This document shows, piece after piece, positions 27,784 through 35,926 of a stretch of DNA of 64,000 nt. This DNA is from an uncultured Allomuricauda sp. (GTDB lineage Bacteria; Bacteroidota; Bacteroidia; Flavobacteriales; Flavobacteriaceae): contig NZ_CANLYK010000002.1 in the NCBI RefSeq assembly GCF_947495325.1, positions 1,086,063-1,150,062 on the forward strand, in the 5' to 3' direction. The first letter of the stretch is position 1. Each line of letters begins with the position of its first letter. The position numbers and the translations under genes were made by a program. The notes under the pieces were generated by a model that ran no database searches, was not told where the DNA came from, and worked only from the letters and a program-made list of their open reading frames with translations.

Positions 27784-28707
27784 ATGAAGAACGTAGCACT
27801 TTTAATCTCCTTTAGTTTTGTATTTGCCTTGTTGGGCGCGCAAGAAAAAAAAGAACTTGACAGACAGGCCATAAAAGATATGTGTGGCTGTTATGACATT
27901 ACATTTAAGTACACTGAGACCTTTGCTCCTGAAATTGATTACGAAAAAAAGATGGATTATACAGCGGGTGCTCTAGAATTGGCTTTACCAATAATAGATG
28001 AAGAGAATAAAATTTCTATTCAACATTTGTTGGTGGTCAATGATAGTATGGTGATTAAGCATTGGCGGCAGGACTGGGAATATGAAAACCAAAAAGTGTT
28101 TCATTATGACAAAGACAATAATTGGGTATTTAAAACTTTACCGGCAGAAGAAGTAAAGGGCCAATGGACCCAGAAGGTGTTTCAAGTAGATGATAGTCCG
28201 CGTTATTCCGGTTCTGCAACTTGGATTCATGCTGATGGGAAACATTACTGGGAGAACAAAACGGATTCACCCCTACCGCGAAGGGAATATACCAAGAGAA
28301 AGGACTACAATGTTATGCTTCGTGGTAATCGTCAGGAAATTACGGAATACGGCTGGCTCCATGAGCAGGATAATGATAAAGTAGTTCGCGCAGATGGAGA
28401 AGAAGATATTCTTTTAGCTCAAGAAAAAGGGATGAACACGTATACAAAAGTAGCTGATGAAAAATGTAAATTGGCTAAAGATTGGTGGGCATCCCATAAT
28501 GATTTTTGGGCAAATGTTAGAACTGCATGGGATGAGGTATATAATCGTGAAGGGGATTTGACACTTGCCAAAAAAGTGGATGAAAAACCATTATTCATGC
28601 ATTTTTATCCGTTAGAGAAAGCGGGTGCCGATAATGCCAAAATAAACGAGGTTATTTCAAAGTTTGTATTAACCAAAGAAACTTCCGATGCTTCAGAAGG
28701 AAAGTAA
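27784..28707 (+). CDS. DUF6607 family protein (heme-locus associated)
   Basis: 307 residues with a signal peptide (about 1-20). I recognise the family by DMCGCYDITFKYTETFAP near the start and the Trp/Tyr-rich middle (WRQDWEYENQ, GSATWIHADGKHYWENKTDS). These proteins are found next to heme/iron uptake genes in Bacteroidota. Divergent from the TonB receptor and sharing its operator region. The 3' end overlaps the FMN-binding gene by 20 bases. Role unknown; a part in heme or iron handling is inferred from context. Confidence 0.8.
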   Translation: MKNVALLISFSFVFALLGAQEKKELDRQAIKDMCGCYDITFKYTETFAPEIDYEKKMDYTAGALELALPIIDEENKISIQHLLVVNDSMVIKHWRQDWEYENQKVFHYDKDNNWVFKTLPAEEVKGQWTQKVFQVDDSPRYSGSATWIHADGKHYWENKTDSPLPRREYTKRKDYNVMLRGNRQEITEYGWLHEQDNDKVVRADGEEDILLAQEKGMNTYTKVADEKCKLAKDWWASHNDFWANVRTAWDEVYNREGDLTLAKKVDEKPLFMHFYPLEKAGADNAKINEVISKFVLTKETSDASEGK

Positions 28708-29245
28708 AAATGGAATTTACATTGGGGCTGTGTGTTGCATGGCCCTTTTGTTTTTTAGTTTTTCCGTAAATAAGATTTCTCCGCGCCTTCAGGAGAAACT
28801 AAATGCGGCGGTTCAAACCACCTTTGAAGTTGAAGAATTTTCGTTGGATTTAGTTTCCATTAGTTCTAGCTTGAACAGCAAAACTGCTATTGAACTTGGT
28901 AATGAGAATTTTTTTAAGGTCGTTCAAAATGAAAAGCTAATCGGTTACGCCTATCTGGGAGAGGCTCCTAGTATGAAAGATGTTTTTGATTATGTGGTGC
29001 TGTTCAATACAGATTTAAGCATAAAGAAATCCAAAGTATTGATATATCGTGAAAACCATGGTAGACAAATAGGAAGTCAGCGATGGTTAAAGCAGTTTAT
29101 TGGTATGGGGGTTGATAAGGTAATACGCTATGGAGAGGATGTTGATGCCATTGCTGGGGCAACAATTTCCGCCAAATCAATGACCAAGGCGGTGAATGAT
29201 GTGCTCAAAAGTGTTGGAATATTGCAGTCTGAAGGAATTTTGTAA
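28688..29245 (+). CDS. FMN-binding domain protein
   Basis: 185 residues with an N-terminal membrane segment (about 9-25) and a single FMN_bind domain (about 70-178). The flavinylation motif is present as DAIAGATIS, with the Thr as the likely attachment site. Such domains carry electrons across or outside the membrane, for example in ferric or heme iron reduction. The overlap with the DUF6607 gene indicates coupled translation. I would expect ApbE to attach the FMN; no apbE is in the window. Confidence 0.88.
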   Translation: MLQKESKNGIYIGAVCCMALLFFSFSVNKISPRLQEKLNAAVQTTFEVEEFSLDLVSISSSLNSKTAIELGNENFFKVVQNEKLIGYAYLGEAPSMKDVFDYVVLFNTDLSIKKSKVLIYRENHGRQIGSQRWLKQFIGMGVDKVIRYGEDVDAIAGATISAKSMTKAVNDVLKSVGILQSEGIL

Positions 29246-29287
29246 AATAGAGTCCTTAAAAGCAATCAAAGAACGGGAAAATTTTAA

Positions 29288-29704
29288 TTAGTCCTTGTAT
29301 CCTTTTTCTAGCAATCGTTTTGAAATCCACCAATAATTTCCCGCAGGGTCGGTAATACCACCTTGACGATCTTCATAATCCATGTCTGCAGGTTCAAAAA
29401 CACTGATTGCTCCATATTTCAAAGCATTTTGATAGATTGTATCAACATCTTCAACATAAAGATAAAAAGCGGTTCGCATGTTTTCGAACTCACCTCTGGC
29501 CTGACTGATCATAAAACAACTATCTCCAATTTTTAGAATAACATTTCCAATGTCTCCGGTCTCTTCATCTATAGAGCGGTTTTGTTCTTCGGCATAGAAA
29601 GCCTTTTGTAAAAAATCGATTAGCTTCTGAGGTTCGGATACAAACAAGTAGGCATTTACTGTATGAAATCCGTCTGGTTTATAGGTGTTGAATGGTGGTT
29701 TCAT
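29288..29704 (-). CDS. VOC family protein (glyoxalase/bleomycin resistance fold)
   Basis: 138 residues with the two-module VOC fold: HTVNAYLFVSEPQKLIDFLQ opens the first module and TAFYLYVEDVDTIYQNALK the second. The tail (DRQGGITDPAGNYWWISKR) matches the PhnB-like subgroup, with the metal-binding pattern partly kept. No clear enzyme function can be assigned. Divergent from the AraC gene. Confidence 0.9.
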   Translation of the reverse strand: MKPPFNTYKPDGFHTVNAYLFVSEPQKLIDFLQKAFYAEEQNRSIDEETGDIGNVILKIGDSCFMISQARGEFENMRTAFYLYVEDVDTIYQNALKYGAISVFEPADMDYEDRQGGITDPAGNYWWISKRLLEKGYKD

Positions 29705-29772
29705 GAGCTACAATTGAAAACATAAAGAATTAGCACAAAATAAGTACTTTTATTCATATCGATAAGATACAT

Positions 29773-30630
29773 ATGGTTAGGGATATATTGGACATTAATG
29801 ATTTTACCATTTTGGTAGAGGAAGCAAATTCAAAGACTGTCATTGTTGATTCGTGCAGTTTTGATGAGCCATTGATTGCGGTAGCACTATATGGTTCCGG
29901 CAATGTCCATTTAGCTATGAAGTATGCGGGCAAAAAGAAGGAATATGAAAATACGAAGGGACTCGCGCTTTCTTTTTACGCCGATGAAACCGTTGAATGC
30001 GTACATACCGTTTCCTCAAAAAAACCTTTGCAATGTATAGTGATTGCCACTTCTCCAAAGAACTTGCAAAAATTACCAAATGATGAGGGAGAACTTTTTA
30101 CTGAACTGCTGGAGCAACTGGTGAACCCTTCCGACCATTATGTGGAAGGCCCCCGATTTTTTATGACACCGGAGATGCAACATATTGTCGATGGCATTTT
30201 TAACAATTCCTATGAAGGGAAGGCGAAAATGATGTTTTTTCGAAGTCAAATAACAGCATTGTTATCTCATTTTTTTTGGCAATTATCCACGTTGAAAGAT
30301 CAAGGAATCAAAAGTGTTGAACGGGAAAAATTGTATAAAGCCAAAGAAATACTTTCCCAGAATCTGGACACACCTCCTTCACTCACAGAGCTTTCCCGTA
30401 AAATTGGACTTAATACCTTTAAACTCAAAAAGGATTTCAAAGAGCTCTTTGGGGTGCCAGTTTTCAAATACTTACAAAATGAGCGTATGACAATGGCCCA
30501 TAATCTCATTCGGAATAAAGATGCCACCGTACAAGAAGCGGCATGGCATGTTGGATACGATAGTTTGAGCTCTTTTTCCAATGCTTTCGCCAAAAAATTT
30601 GGTTTTCGCCCCAGCGAAATCAAATCATAA
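29773..30630 (+). CDS. AraC family transcriptional regulator
   Basis: 285 residues. The C-terminal AraC DNA-binding domain (about 185-283) contains two helix-turn-helix units: PSLTELSRKIGLNTFKLKKD and VQEAAWHVGYDSLSSFSNAF, ending with FGFRPSEIKS. The N-terminal 170 residues form a cupin-like ligand domain similar in layout to PchR-type regulators. Its target is probably the downstream operon at 30719-32494, preceded by two direct repeats (30634-30672). Confidence 0.94.
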   Translation: MVRDILDINDFTILVEEANSKTVIVDSCSFDEPLIAVALYGSGNVHLAMKYAGKKKEYENTKGLALSFYADETVECVHTVSSKKPLQCIVIATSPKNLQKLPNDEGELFTELLEQLVNPSDHYVEGPRFFMTPEMQHIVDGIFNNSYEGKAKMMFFRSQITALLSHFFWQLSTLKDQGIKSVEREKLYKAKEILSQNLDTPPSLTELSRKIGLNTFKLKKDFKELFGVPVFKYLQNERMTMAHNLIRNKDATVQEAAWHVGYDSLSSFSNAFAKKFGFRPSEIKS

Positions 30631-30633
30631 TAC

Positions 30634-30672
30634 TTTTCGAACAAATTTTCCTCCTTCTTGAACAAATCTTCC
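30634..30672 (+). promoter_or_regulatory. Candidate AraC operator: two direct repeats, 21-bp period
   Basis: TTTTCGAACAAATTTTCC (30634-30651) and TTCTTGAACAAATCTTCC (30655-30672) match at 15 of 18 positions with a 21-bp period, about two helical turns. They begin just after the AraC stop codon and end 15 bases before a -7 box (TAGTTTTG), the usual place for an AraC activator site. Confidence 0.6.
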
Positions 30673-30686
30673 CATACGGGCTGTTC

Positions 30687-30694
30687 TAGTTTTG
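30687..30694 (+). promoter_or_regulatory. -7 box of the DUF5367/DUF1772/NmrA operon
   Basis: TAGTTTTG matches TAnnTTTG and lies 25 bases before the ATG of the first gene, directly downstream of the operator repeats. Confidence 0.5.
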
Positions 30695-30718
30695 CTCTGT
30701 AATTAAAAACGAACAGTC

Positions 30719-31111
30719 ATGAAAATTTTTAGGGTAATTATTATTGGCACATTGATTTGGATTCTAGGGGTAAGTCTATATACCCTGTCATTTTATGTTC
30801 CGATTATAGAAGATCCGGAACAACAAGCCAATATGGTTTTATTCATAGCGGTACTACCGCTGGTCTGGGCAGGGTGTCGGCTATACTATAAAGAGGATAG
30901 GAATACCAATGGATATAGTGTTGGACTAGCACTGTTTTTAACCAGTGCAGTTTTAGATGCTATTATCACTGTTCCTTTTCTGATTATACCAAATGGAGGC
31001 AGCTACTATGGCTTTTACACTGATATGGGGTTCTGGGCGATAGCCTTTGAGTTCATTGCTGTGGCCATATTGTATTGGTACGTCAAGGTCTACGTAAAAA
31101 ACAAAAAATAG
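30719..31111 (+). CDS. Small four-helix membrane protein (DUF5367-like)
   Basis: 130 residues with four predicted membrane helices. The SLYTLSFYVPIIEDPEQQAN stretch and the short lengths of the loops fit the DUF5367 family as I recall it; this naming is moderately certain. First gene of a three-gene set apparently controlled by the AraC regulator upstream. Function unknown. Confidence 0.75.
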   Translation: MKIFRVIIIGTLIWILGVSLYTLSFYVPIIEDPEQQANMVLFIAVLPLVWAGCRLYYKEDRNTNGYSVGLALFLTSAVLDAIITVPFLIIPNGGSYYGFYTDMGFWAIAFEFIAVAILYWYVKVYVKNKK

Positions 31112-31135
31112 TATAACCGATTAAAACTATACACC

Positions 31136-31627
31136 ATGGAAATTTCAATGGGCAATCTTACACTTTTCGCTACCACCTTTTGTTTTGGGTTGGTTGCAGG
31201 ACTATGTTTTACATGGGGAAACGCTGTAACTCCTGGCATTGGACAATTGGATAATCTTGGCTATTTACAATCTTTTCAGAAAATGAATCGTAGCATAGAA
31301 AACCCTTTGTTTTTTGTGATTTTCATCGGGTCATTTTTTATAGGAATCGCTAGCATAGTTACAAATAGAGCTATTTCGCCTGCTCATTTTTGGCTGGTCT
31401 TGATAGCAGTTAGCATCTACTTTTTTGGTGTGATTCTGGTAACTATAATAGGAAATATACCTCTCAATCAGTTATTGGACAAAACAGATTTGGTGGGAAG
31501 TAGTCTTGAGGAATTGAAAATACTCCGCAGAAGATTTGAAAACCCTTGGAATCGTTTTCATACAATTCGAATTATAAGTGCGATTATCTCATTTGCGATG
31601 TTGATCATCGCTGGAATAAACAAGTAA
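31136..31627 (+). CDS. DUF1772 / anthrone oxygenase family membrane protein
   Basis: 163 residues with four membrane helices. The N-terminus GLVAGLCFTWGNAVTPGIGQ and the later NIPLNQLL and ENPWNRFHTIRII match the DUF1772 (anthrone oxygenase-like) family. It lies 24 bases after the preceding membrane protein. The activity of bacterial members is mostly unproven. Confidence 0.88.
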   Translation: MEISMGNLTLFATTFCFGLVAGLCFTWGNAVTPGIGQLDNLGYLQSFQKMNRSIENPLFFVIFIGSFFIGIASIVTNRAISPAHFWLVLIAVSIYFFGVILVTIIGNIPLNQLLDKTDLVGSSLEELKILRRRFENPWNRFHTIRIISAIISFAMLIIAGINK

Positions 31628-31657
31628 ACAATAATATAAATATCAAAAATAAGCATT

Positions 31658-32494
31658 ATGAAAAAAAACATTTTAGTATTGGGTGGAAAAGGAAAAACGG
31701 GAAGACGTGTTGTGGAACGATTGACTCAAAAAGGGCACAATGTACGCATTGGTTCACGATCGGAAAACCCATCCTTTGATTGGGACAAACCAGCAGGTTG
31801 GCCTGCAGTATTAGAGGGTATTGAAAGGGTGTACATTACCTATCAACCAGATTTGGCGGTCCCCGGAGCCAAAGAAGCCGTTGAAGCATTTGTAAAAGTT
31901 GCCAAAGAGCAGGGAATTCAAAAATTGGTCCTTCTGTCGGGTAAAGGGGAAATTGAAGCGGAACGTTGCGAGCAATTGGTGATAAATTCTGGTTTAGACT
32001 ATACCGTTATACGTGCCAGTTGGTTTAATCAAAATTTTAGTGAAAGCTTTTTTCTAGACCCTATTTTAGCAGGTCATGTGGCCCTTCCACAGGACAAAGT
32101 GAAAGTACCTTATGTAGATGCAGATGATATTGCGGATGTAGCTGTGGATGTCTTGTTGAACGAGAGGCATAATGGAAGAATTTATGAATTGACAGGTTCT
32201 AGGTTCTTGACTTTTAAAGATGTGGTAAATGAGATAGCAGAGGCCACTGGAAGGAATATCCAATTTACCGCTATTTCCTTGCCAGCATATACCAAAATGA
32301 TGGAAGAACATGGAATTCCTTCAGATTATATTTGGTTGATTAATTACTTATTTACTGAAGTTTTGGGGAATGATAATAATCAGGTGATTACACATGGTAT
32401 TGAAGAGGTCTTGGGAAGAAAACCCAAAGATTTTTCTGATTATGTTAGAGAAACTGCTGCAACGGGAATATGGAATCAAAAAGTTCATGCATAA
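31658..32494 (+). CDS. NmrA-like NAD(P)-binding oxidoreductase
   Basis: 278 residues with a Rossmann fold: GGKGKTGRRVVERL (about 8-21) is the Gly-rich nucleotide loop, and SENPSFDWDKP follows strand 2. The middle LDYTVIRASWFNQNFSES is typical of NmrA/HSCARG-type atypical short-chain dehydrogenases. These often sense or reduce with NADPH. It is followed by a strong terminator, so it ends the AraC-controlled operon. Confidence 0.92.
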   Translation: MKKNILVLGGKGKTGRRVVERLTQKGHNVRIGSRSENPSFDWDKPAGWPAVLEGIERVYITYQPDLAVPGAKEAVEAFVKVAKEQGIQKLVLLSGKGEIEAERCEQLVINSGLDYTVIRASWFNQNFSESFFLDPILAGHVALPQDKVKVPYVDADDIADVAVDVLLNERHNGRIYELTGSRFLTFKDVVNEIAEATGRNIQFTAISLPAYTKMMEEHGIPSDYIWLINYLFTEVLGNDNNQVITHGIEEVLGRKPKDFSDYVRETAATGIWNQKVHA

Positions 32495-32521
32495 ATCCAA
32501 ACCAAATGTTTGGAACTTTAG

Positions 32522-32553
32522 GGCAGACCATATAGCTGGTCTGCCTTTTTTTT
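32522..32553 (+). terminator. Rho-independent terminator after the NmrA-like gene
   Basis: Perfect 9-bp stem GGCAGACCA/TGGTCTGCC (32522-32530, 32537-32545), 6-base loop, then eight Ts. The last two Ts overlap the stop codon of the convergent DUF3307 gene. Confidence 0.93.
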
Positions 32554-33277
32554 ATGAAATTTCAGCTAGATAATCATAAGTAAGACCGGCTAAAATGGCT
32601 AATCCAAAGCTTAGTAAAGTACCAATAAGAACATATTCAGTAAGCTTTCTATTCTTGCCCTTGTTTAAATCTCCGAACCGAAAGACAGATTTTGCAGCAA
32701 TCAATAGCCCAATAGCTGCCCATTGGCCAATCATAATAAATCCAAACACAAAAAGTCGCTCCAACATGCCAATATACTTTCCGGCATTTTTCAAAGATCC
32801 CCCTTCTTTTGGGTCATCGTCCTTTACAATCTCTTCAATGTAAGGAGCCAATAGCATTCGCATGATAATTCCTGAAACGTAGGTGACAAATACCAGAAAG
32901 GTAATCAGCAAGAGATTTTCTTGTCCAAATAGGTTTTGGAAGTCCAGTTCAAAAGGAGTTATCCAATAAACAATTGCTGCAATTACAGATAAATGCAGTA
33001 TTTGATCTACCACAAATAACCACCGGTAATTTTTTTTGGTGCTAAAAGCCAGTTTTCCCAAGTCAATCAAATAATGTGTTACAATGATAATTGCAATGAG
33101 TCCAAAGTGTTGAAATTGCAGTAGAACCAAAAGGGCTATTAAATGGACGCCAATATGCCAGTAAAGGTATTTTGATTTCCACTTTTTTTCAAGTTTGTCG
33201 TCTACCCAATGACCGGGTTGCAATACAAAATCGCCAATAAAATGAGCCAATATTAGTTTTAGGGCAAGTAGCGTCAT
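32552..33277 (-). CDS. DUF3307 membrane protein with paired His/Asp in helices
   Basis: 241 residues with about six to seven membrane helices. Conserved-looking pairs sit one helical turn apart: His12/Asp16 (AHFIGDFVLQP), His41/His45, His68/Asp72 (THYLIDLGK) and Asp91/His95 (VDQILHL). The layout is reminiscent of intramembrane metal-dependent hydrolases of the YdjM/DUF457 type; that link is inference. The start overlaps the SatD stop by 4 bases, so the two are translationally coupled. The pairing with SatD is recurrent in Bacteroidota as I recall. Confidence 0.88.
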   Translation of the reverse strand: MTLLALKLILAHFIGDFVLQPGHWVDDKLEKKWKSKYLYWHIGVHLIALLVLLQFQHFGLIAIIIVTHYLIDLGKLAFSTKKNYRWLFVVDQILHLSVIAAIVYWITPFELDFQNLFGQENLLLITFLVFVTYVSGIIMRMLLAPYIEEIVKDDDPKEGGSLKNAGKYIGMLERLFVFGFIMIGQWAAIGLLIAAKSVFRFGDLNKGKNRKLTEYVLIGTLLSFGLAILAGLTYDYLAEIS

Positions 33278-33882
33278 AATTGTTTGAGTTGGGTTTTGTA
33301 AAATTGAATTAATTTTTGGACTTCGTCAAATCCAGCTCTTATCAATGCTTCGCTAATATTGCTTTGCGATTTTTCCAAAGATGCGGCTAGCTCTTTTTGA
33401 TTGGCTTTGGGATGTTCCAAGGCAGTTTTTACAATTCGAGAAGTAGCAGGCAACCAATTGTCCATGCTCAGTGATGCAAGTTGTAACATGAGATTGATGG
33501 GAGTATCAAAACTTTCTGAACCGGATTTTAATGCCAGGGTCTGTTTTTTTAAGTTTTCAAAGCATTCTCCTGAGCGAATGAATGCCGAACCATTGGATTC
33601 GGTTATTTTTTCTGAGCGATATTCTTTTTCTCCAAGGCCTATGCCCATTCTTACATCTATCCCTTTTTTTTGCTTTAGGCACGATTTGATATGGATAGCC
33701 GCTTCCAGTGCTTTTTCTGGGGAAGTTTCCAATTGAAAACTATCGCCACGATAGATCTCCCATTGTAAAGGCTCCTTGCCATAGGTGTTCAATGCCTTTT
33801 TTAGATAGTGCAGCCAAACCTCTGGTGTTGCCTTTCTAGAATTGATAATGTCTCCAGTTATGATAGCTATAGTTCTATCCAT
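33274..33882 (-). CDS. SatD family protein: cyclase-like N-terminus plus winged helix
   Basis: 202 residues from the ATG at 33882; a GTG two codons upstream (33888) is less likely. The SatD-type N-terminus starts IAIITGDIINSRK. It can be aligned by eye with the class III cyclase at 23312-24379: GDIINS with FLDLQSS (Asp11), YRGDSFQ with YVGDEAV (Asp47), RMGIGLGE with KAGLHAGT, and GSAFIRSGECFENL with GDTINTAARIQ. The C-terminal 45 residues (QKELAASLEKSQSNISEALI) are a helix-turn-helix. It probably binds the repeats directly upstream (33892-33967) and regulates its own operon. Whether it makes or senses a nucleotide is unknown. Confidence 0.85.
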   Translation of the reverse strand: MDRTIAIITGDIINSRKATPEVWLHYLKKALNTYGKEPLQWEIYRGDSFQLETSPEKALEAAIHIKSCLKQKKGIDVRMGIGLGEKEYRSEKITESNGSAFIRSGECFENLKKQTLALKSGSESFDTPINLMLQLASLSMDNWLPATSRIVKTALEHPKANQKELAASLEKSQSNISEALIRAGFDEVQKLIQFYKTQLKQL

Positions 33883-33891
33883 AAGCACAAA

Positions 33892-33967
33892 TATCGGTAA
33901 AATAGCCGATAATTCAAAATATCGGTAAAATAGCCGATAATTAAGAATATCGGTAAAATGACGTATA
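33892..33967. promoter_or_regulatory. Triple operator-like dyad array, 28-bp period, at the satD start
   Basis: Copies 1 (33892-33911) and 2 (33920-33939) are identical, TATCGGTAAAATAGCCGATA, a 6-8-6 dyad. Copy 3 (33948-33967) keeps the left half TATCGGTAAAAT and has a degenerate right half. Start-to-start spacing is exactly 28 bp. The array begins 9 bases before the satD ATG, and copy 1 overlaps a -7-like sequence (GATATTTG on the minus strand). Confidence 0.75.
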
Positions 33968-33995
33968 TTTTTAGTTTTCCAATAAAAGCGAATAC

Positions 33996-34808
33996 TTAAT
34001 CTGAGGATTTATCTCTATAATCAGGTGTCAATTGTCCATTTGCCCAAGTTAGCTGTCTGGTTTCCATAGTAGTTTGTGTCCAAAGTGTTTCTTCATCCAA
34101 ATACTGCTTTTGCTCTTTTTTTAAGAGTATTTTTTCTGGAATGCCTCCGTCATCATCAGGAAATATAAATTTTTCGTACCGATAGAAGATACCTGCATCA
34201 GAAATTTGAGAAAATTCAGCAACCTTCTGCAATTGGTTTTTATATGAAAAAAGGTAAACCCCACCGCTTTCAACACCACAGGCTTCTCCAAAATAATCAA
34301 TTAACAAAATTCCATCTAGATTGGGGAGTCCTTTTCCGGAATGAGTTTTAATACTGATGTTTGAATTGTCTAAAGGAATTTTTTGTTCAAGATATTGCCC
34401 ATCCTTAATATTTCTAATGTTCAAAAAATGGACATCGTTATCTTTGGAATAGGCAAAAAAGTAATTGGTTCCATCCATGGTTTTCCTTTCCAAGGAAAGT
34501 AATCCACCTAAAATATACCCGGTCAAAGTATCGTATTTTACTTTGTAAAAAGGGGAGTCAAAACCATTATAGGGCCATGAGAAATCTGTTTTTTCAATGA
34601 TTTCGACCCATTCCCCAATTTTAAGGAGTTCCAGAACTTTGGATTCTGTATTGGGTGTAGCTCTTAACTTGACATCATTGCCAAATAAATAGACCTGATC
34701 TCCAGGTTGAAAAGAACATTCATCACCCGGACAATGTAAACGTTGGGCAAGGTTAGAGGTAATGGAAAATAGAGTGAATAGGATCGTGATATAAAAAACT
34801 GCTTTCAT
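33996..34808 (-). CDS. Secreted SH3-domain protein
   Basis: I start at the ATG at 34808, which gives a clean signal peptide ending in SNLAQ; a longer frame to 34874 adds 22 residues with no signal character. About 270 residues. After CPGDECSFQPGDQVYLFG comes a bacterial SH3-type domain (about 35-100; VKLRATPNTESKVLELLKIGEWVEII, then WYKV-like FYKVKYDTLTGYILGG). The remaining ~170 residues have a beta-rich pattern and no recognised domain. Periplasmic location; function unknown. Confidence 0.82.
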   Translation of the reverse strand: MKAVFYITILFTLFSITSNLAQRLHCPGDECSFQPGDQVYLFGNDVKLRATPNTESKVLELLKIGEWVEIIEKTDFSWPYNGFDSPFYKVKYDTLTGYILGGLLSLERKTMDGTNYFFAYSKDNDVHFLNIRNIKDGQYLEQKIPLDNSNISIKTHSGKGLPNLDGILLIDYFGEACGVESGGVYLFSYKNQLQKVAEFSQISDAGIFYRYEKFIFPDDDGGIPEKILLKKEQKQYLDEETLWTQTTMETRQLTWANGQLTPDYRDKSSD

Positions 34809-34951
34809 CTGTATTGATTTTAGGATTAAGACAGTTCTTAGGGAGGTTAAGGTATATACGGTATAAAATAGCAAAATGGTTTACCGCAATACACTTAGGA
34901 AGTATATGATGACAAGATGATGATTTTAAGTGAGGGTGCCGTTTTTAGGAT

Positions 34952-34994
34952 AAATTAAAAAAGAAGAAGCCACGTCCATGGCCGGCGTGGCTTC
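34952..34994 (-). terminator. Rho-independent terminator after the Spy-like gene
   Basis: Perfect 9-bp stem GAAGCCACG/CGTGGCTTC (34966-34974, 34986-34994) around an 11-base loop. On the minus strand it is followed by a T-rich tract (TTCTTTTTTAATTT). Confidence 0.88.
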
Positions 34995-35012
34995 TAAAAT
35001 CAACAAAAAACA

Positions 35013-35459
35013 TTATCCTCTTCTTCCTTTCTCCTGCATTTTCTTTTTACCGTTTTCAGCTTTTCTCAGCTTTAACTTTTTCCAGATCTGGTACTGTTCT
35101 TCACTCAATACCTCTTTCATCTTTTGTTGTTGTGCAATTTGATGGTCCAATCTTGCACTCTGCATTTCAAATCGTTCATCAGCGGTTGGTTTTTTTGCTT
35201 CACCGCTTTCTTTTTTAGCCTTTCTTTCAGCAAGTTTTTCTTTTCGCATTTCGGCTTCCTCCAAATTGATTTCCATGACCTGTCTTTGCTGTTCGGAAGT
35301 TAAATCCAATACAAGTGTCAGTTTTTTTGTTTGCAATGTGGCAAGCTGTTCTACTGACAAGTCAGCTTTTTGCCCTTTACCAATTCTTTGATTATCTCTT
35401 TTTTGAGCTATGGCTTCAACTGTGGCCAATAAGACCAATACTACTACTACTCGTTTCAT
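35013..35459 (-). CDS. Spy/CpxP-like periplasmic helical protein
   Basis: 148 residues: a signal peptide (about 1-18), then a strongly charged helical protein with two copies of an LTxxQ-like motif (LTSEQQRQVMEI and LSEEQYQIW), the hallmark of Spy/CpxP-type envelope stress chaperones. The tail is very basic (KMQEKGRRG). It is followed by a strong terminator and preceded by a small membrane protein gene. Flavobacterial relatives often sit with an ECF sigma factor; none is adjacent here. Confidence 0.85.
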   Translation of the reverse strand: MKRVVVVLVLLATVEAIAQKRDNQRIGKGQKADLSVEQLATLQTKKLTLVLDLTSEQQRQVMEINLEEAEMRKEKLAERKAKKESGEAKKPTADERFEMQSARLDHQIAQQQKMKEVLSEEQYQIWKKLKLRKAENGKKKMQEKGRRG

Positions 35460-35561
35460 ATGTTTAAACTTTTAATGATTTAACATTTGGACATGGGGAA
35501 TGTCCAATGGTTTAAAACCAATAAATCATTTGTGAAGTCTTTAACAATACGATTAGTAAGC

Positions 35562-35750
35562 CTACTCTTGTTGGTTCAATATTTCCTCTTGAAGTTTTTC
35601 TGATTCCAAATCATCTTCAAATTCTGTTTCGACTAGTTCTTCGGACAAAATTTGGTTTTGGAATTTGTCTTCCTGTTCAATGCCATAATAGATAAAGGAG
35701 GCAACTACAAAACAGGACAAATAGATAAGACTTTTGATTTTGTAGGTCAT
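35562..35750 (-). CDS. Small membrane protein with acidic tail
   Basis: 62 residues from the ATG at 35750; a longer frame to 35819 is possible but its first 23 residues look non-coding. One membrane helix (about 5-20; SLIYLSCFVVASFIYYG) is followed by a highly acidic tail (SEELVETEFEDDLESEKLQEE). No family recognised. It lies 102 bases upstream of the Spy-like gene on the same strand and may be co-transcribed with it, in a layout like small partners of envelope-stress genes. Confidence 0.6.
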   Translation of the reverse strand: MTYKIKSLIYLSCFVVASFIYYGIEQEDKFQNQILSEELVETEFEDDLESEKLQEEILNQQE

Positions 35751-35926
35751 GTTACTAAAATTTGGGACTACTAATGTAAAGAAACCATCTTGCAATCTCC
35801 GCGATATGTTGTGTAACATCTCTTTTTAGATGTATATCCTCTTAAAAACGAGGTGTAATCGACAAAATACATGGTTTGTCCAAAAACCCCCAATTAACAT
35901 GGTAAATTCCTACAATTTCAGAACTC

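Noticed and set aside
33892..33967. Short direct repeats resembling a mini CRISPR or iteron array
   Set aside because: Only three copies with 8-bp gaps, each a dyad, and placed at a promoter. No cas or replication gene. An operator array explains it better.
32552..33967. SatD-DUF3307 as a proven antiphage (mCpol-like) system
   Set aside because: The resemblance to a nucleotide-making domain is by eye only, and no defence genes or mobile elements surround it. It is reported as a candidate system without that label.
34809..34874. Longer start for the SH3-domain protein
   Set aside because: The ATG at 34808 gives a clean signal peptide; the upstream residues spoil it.
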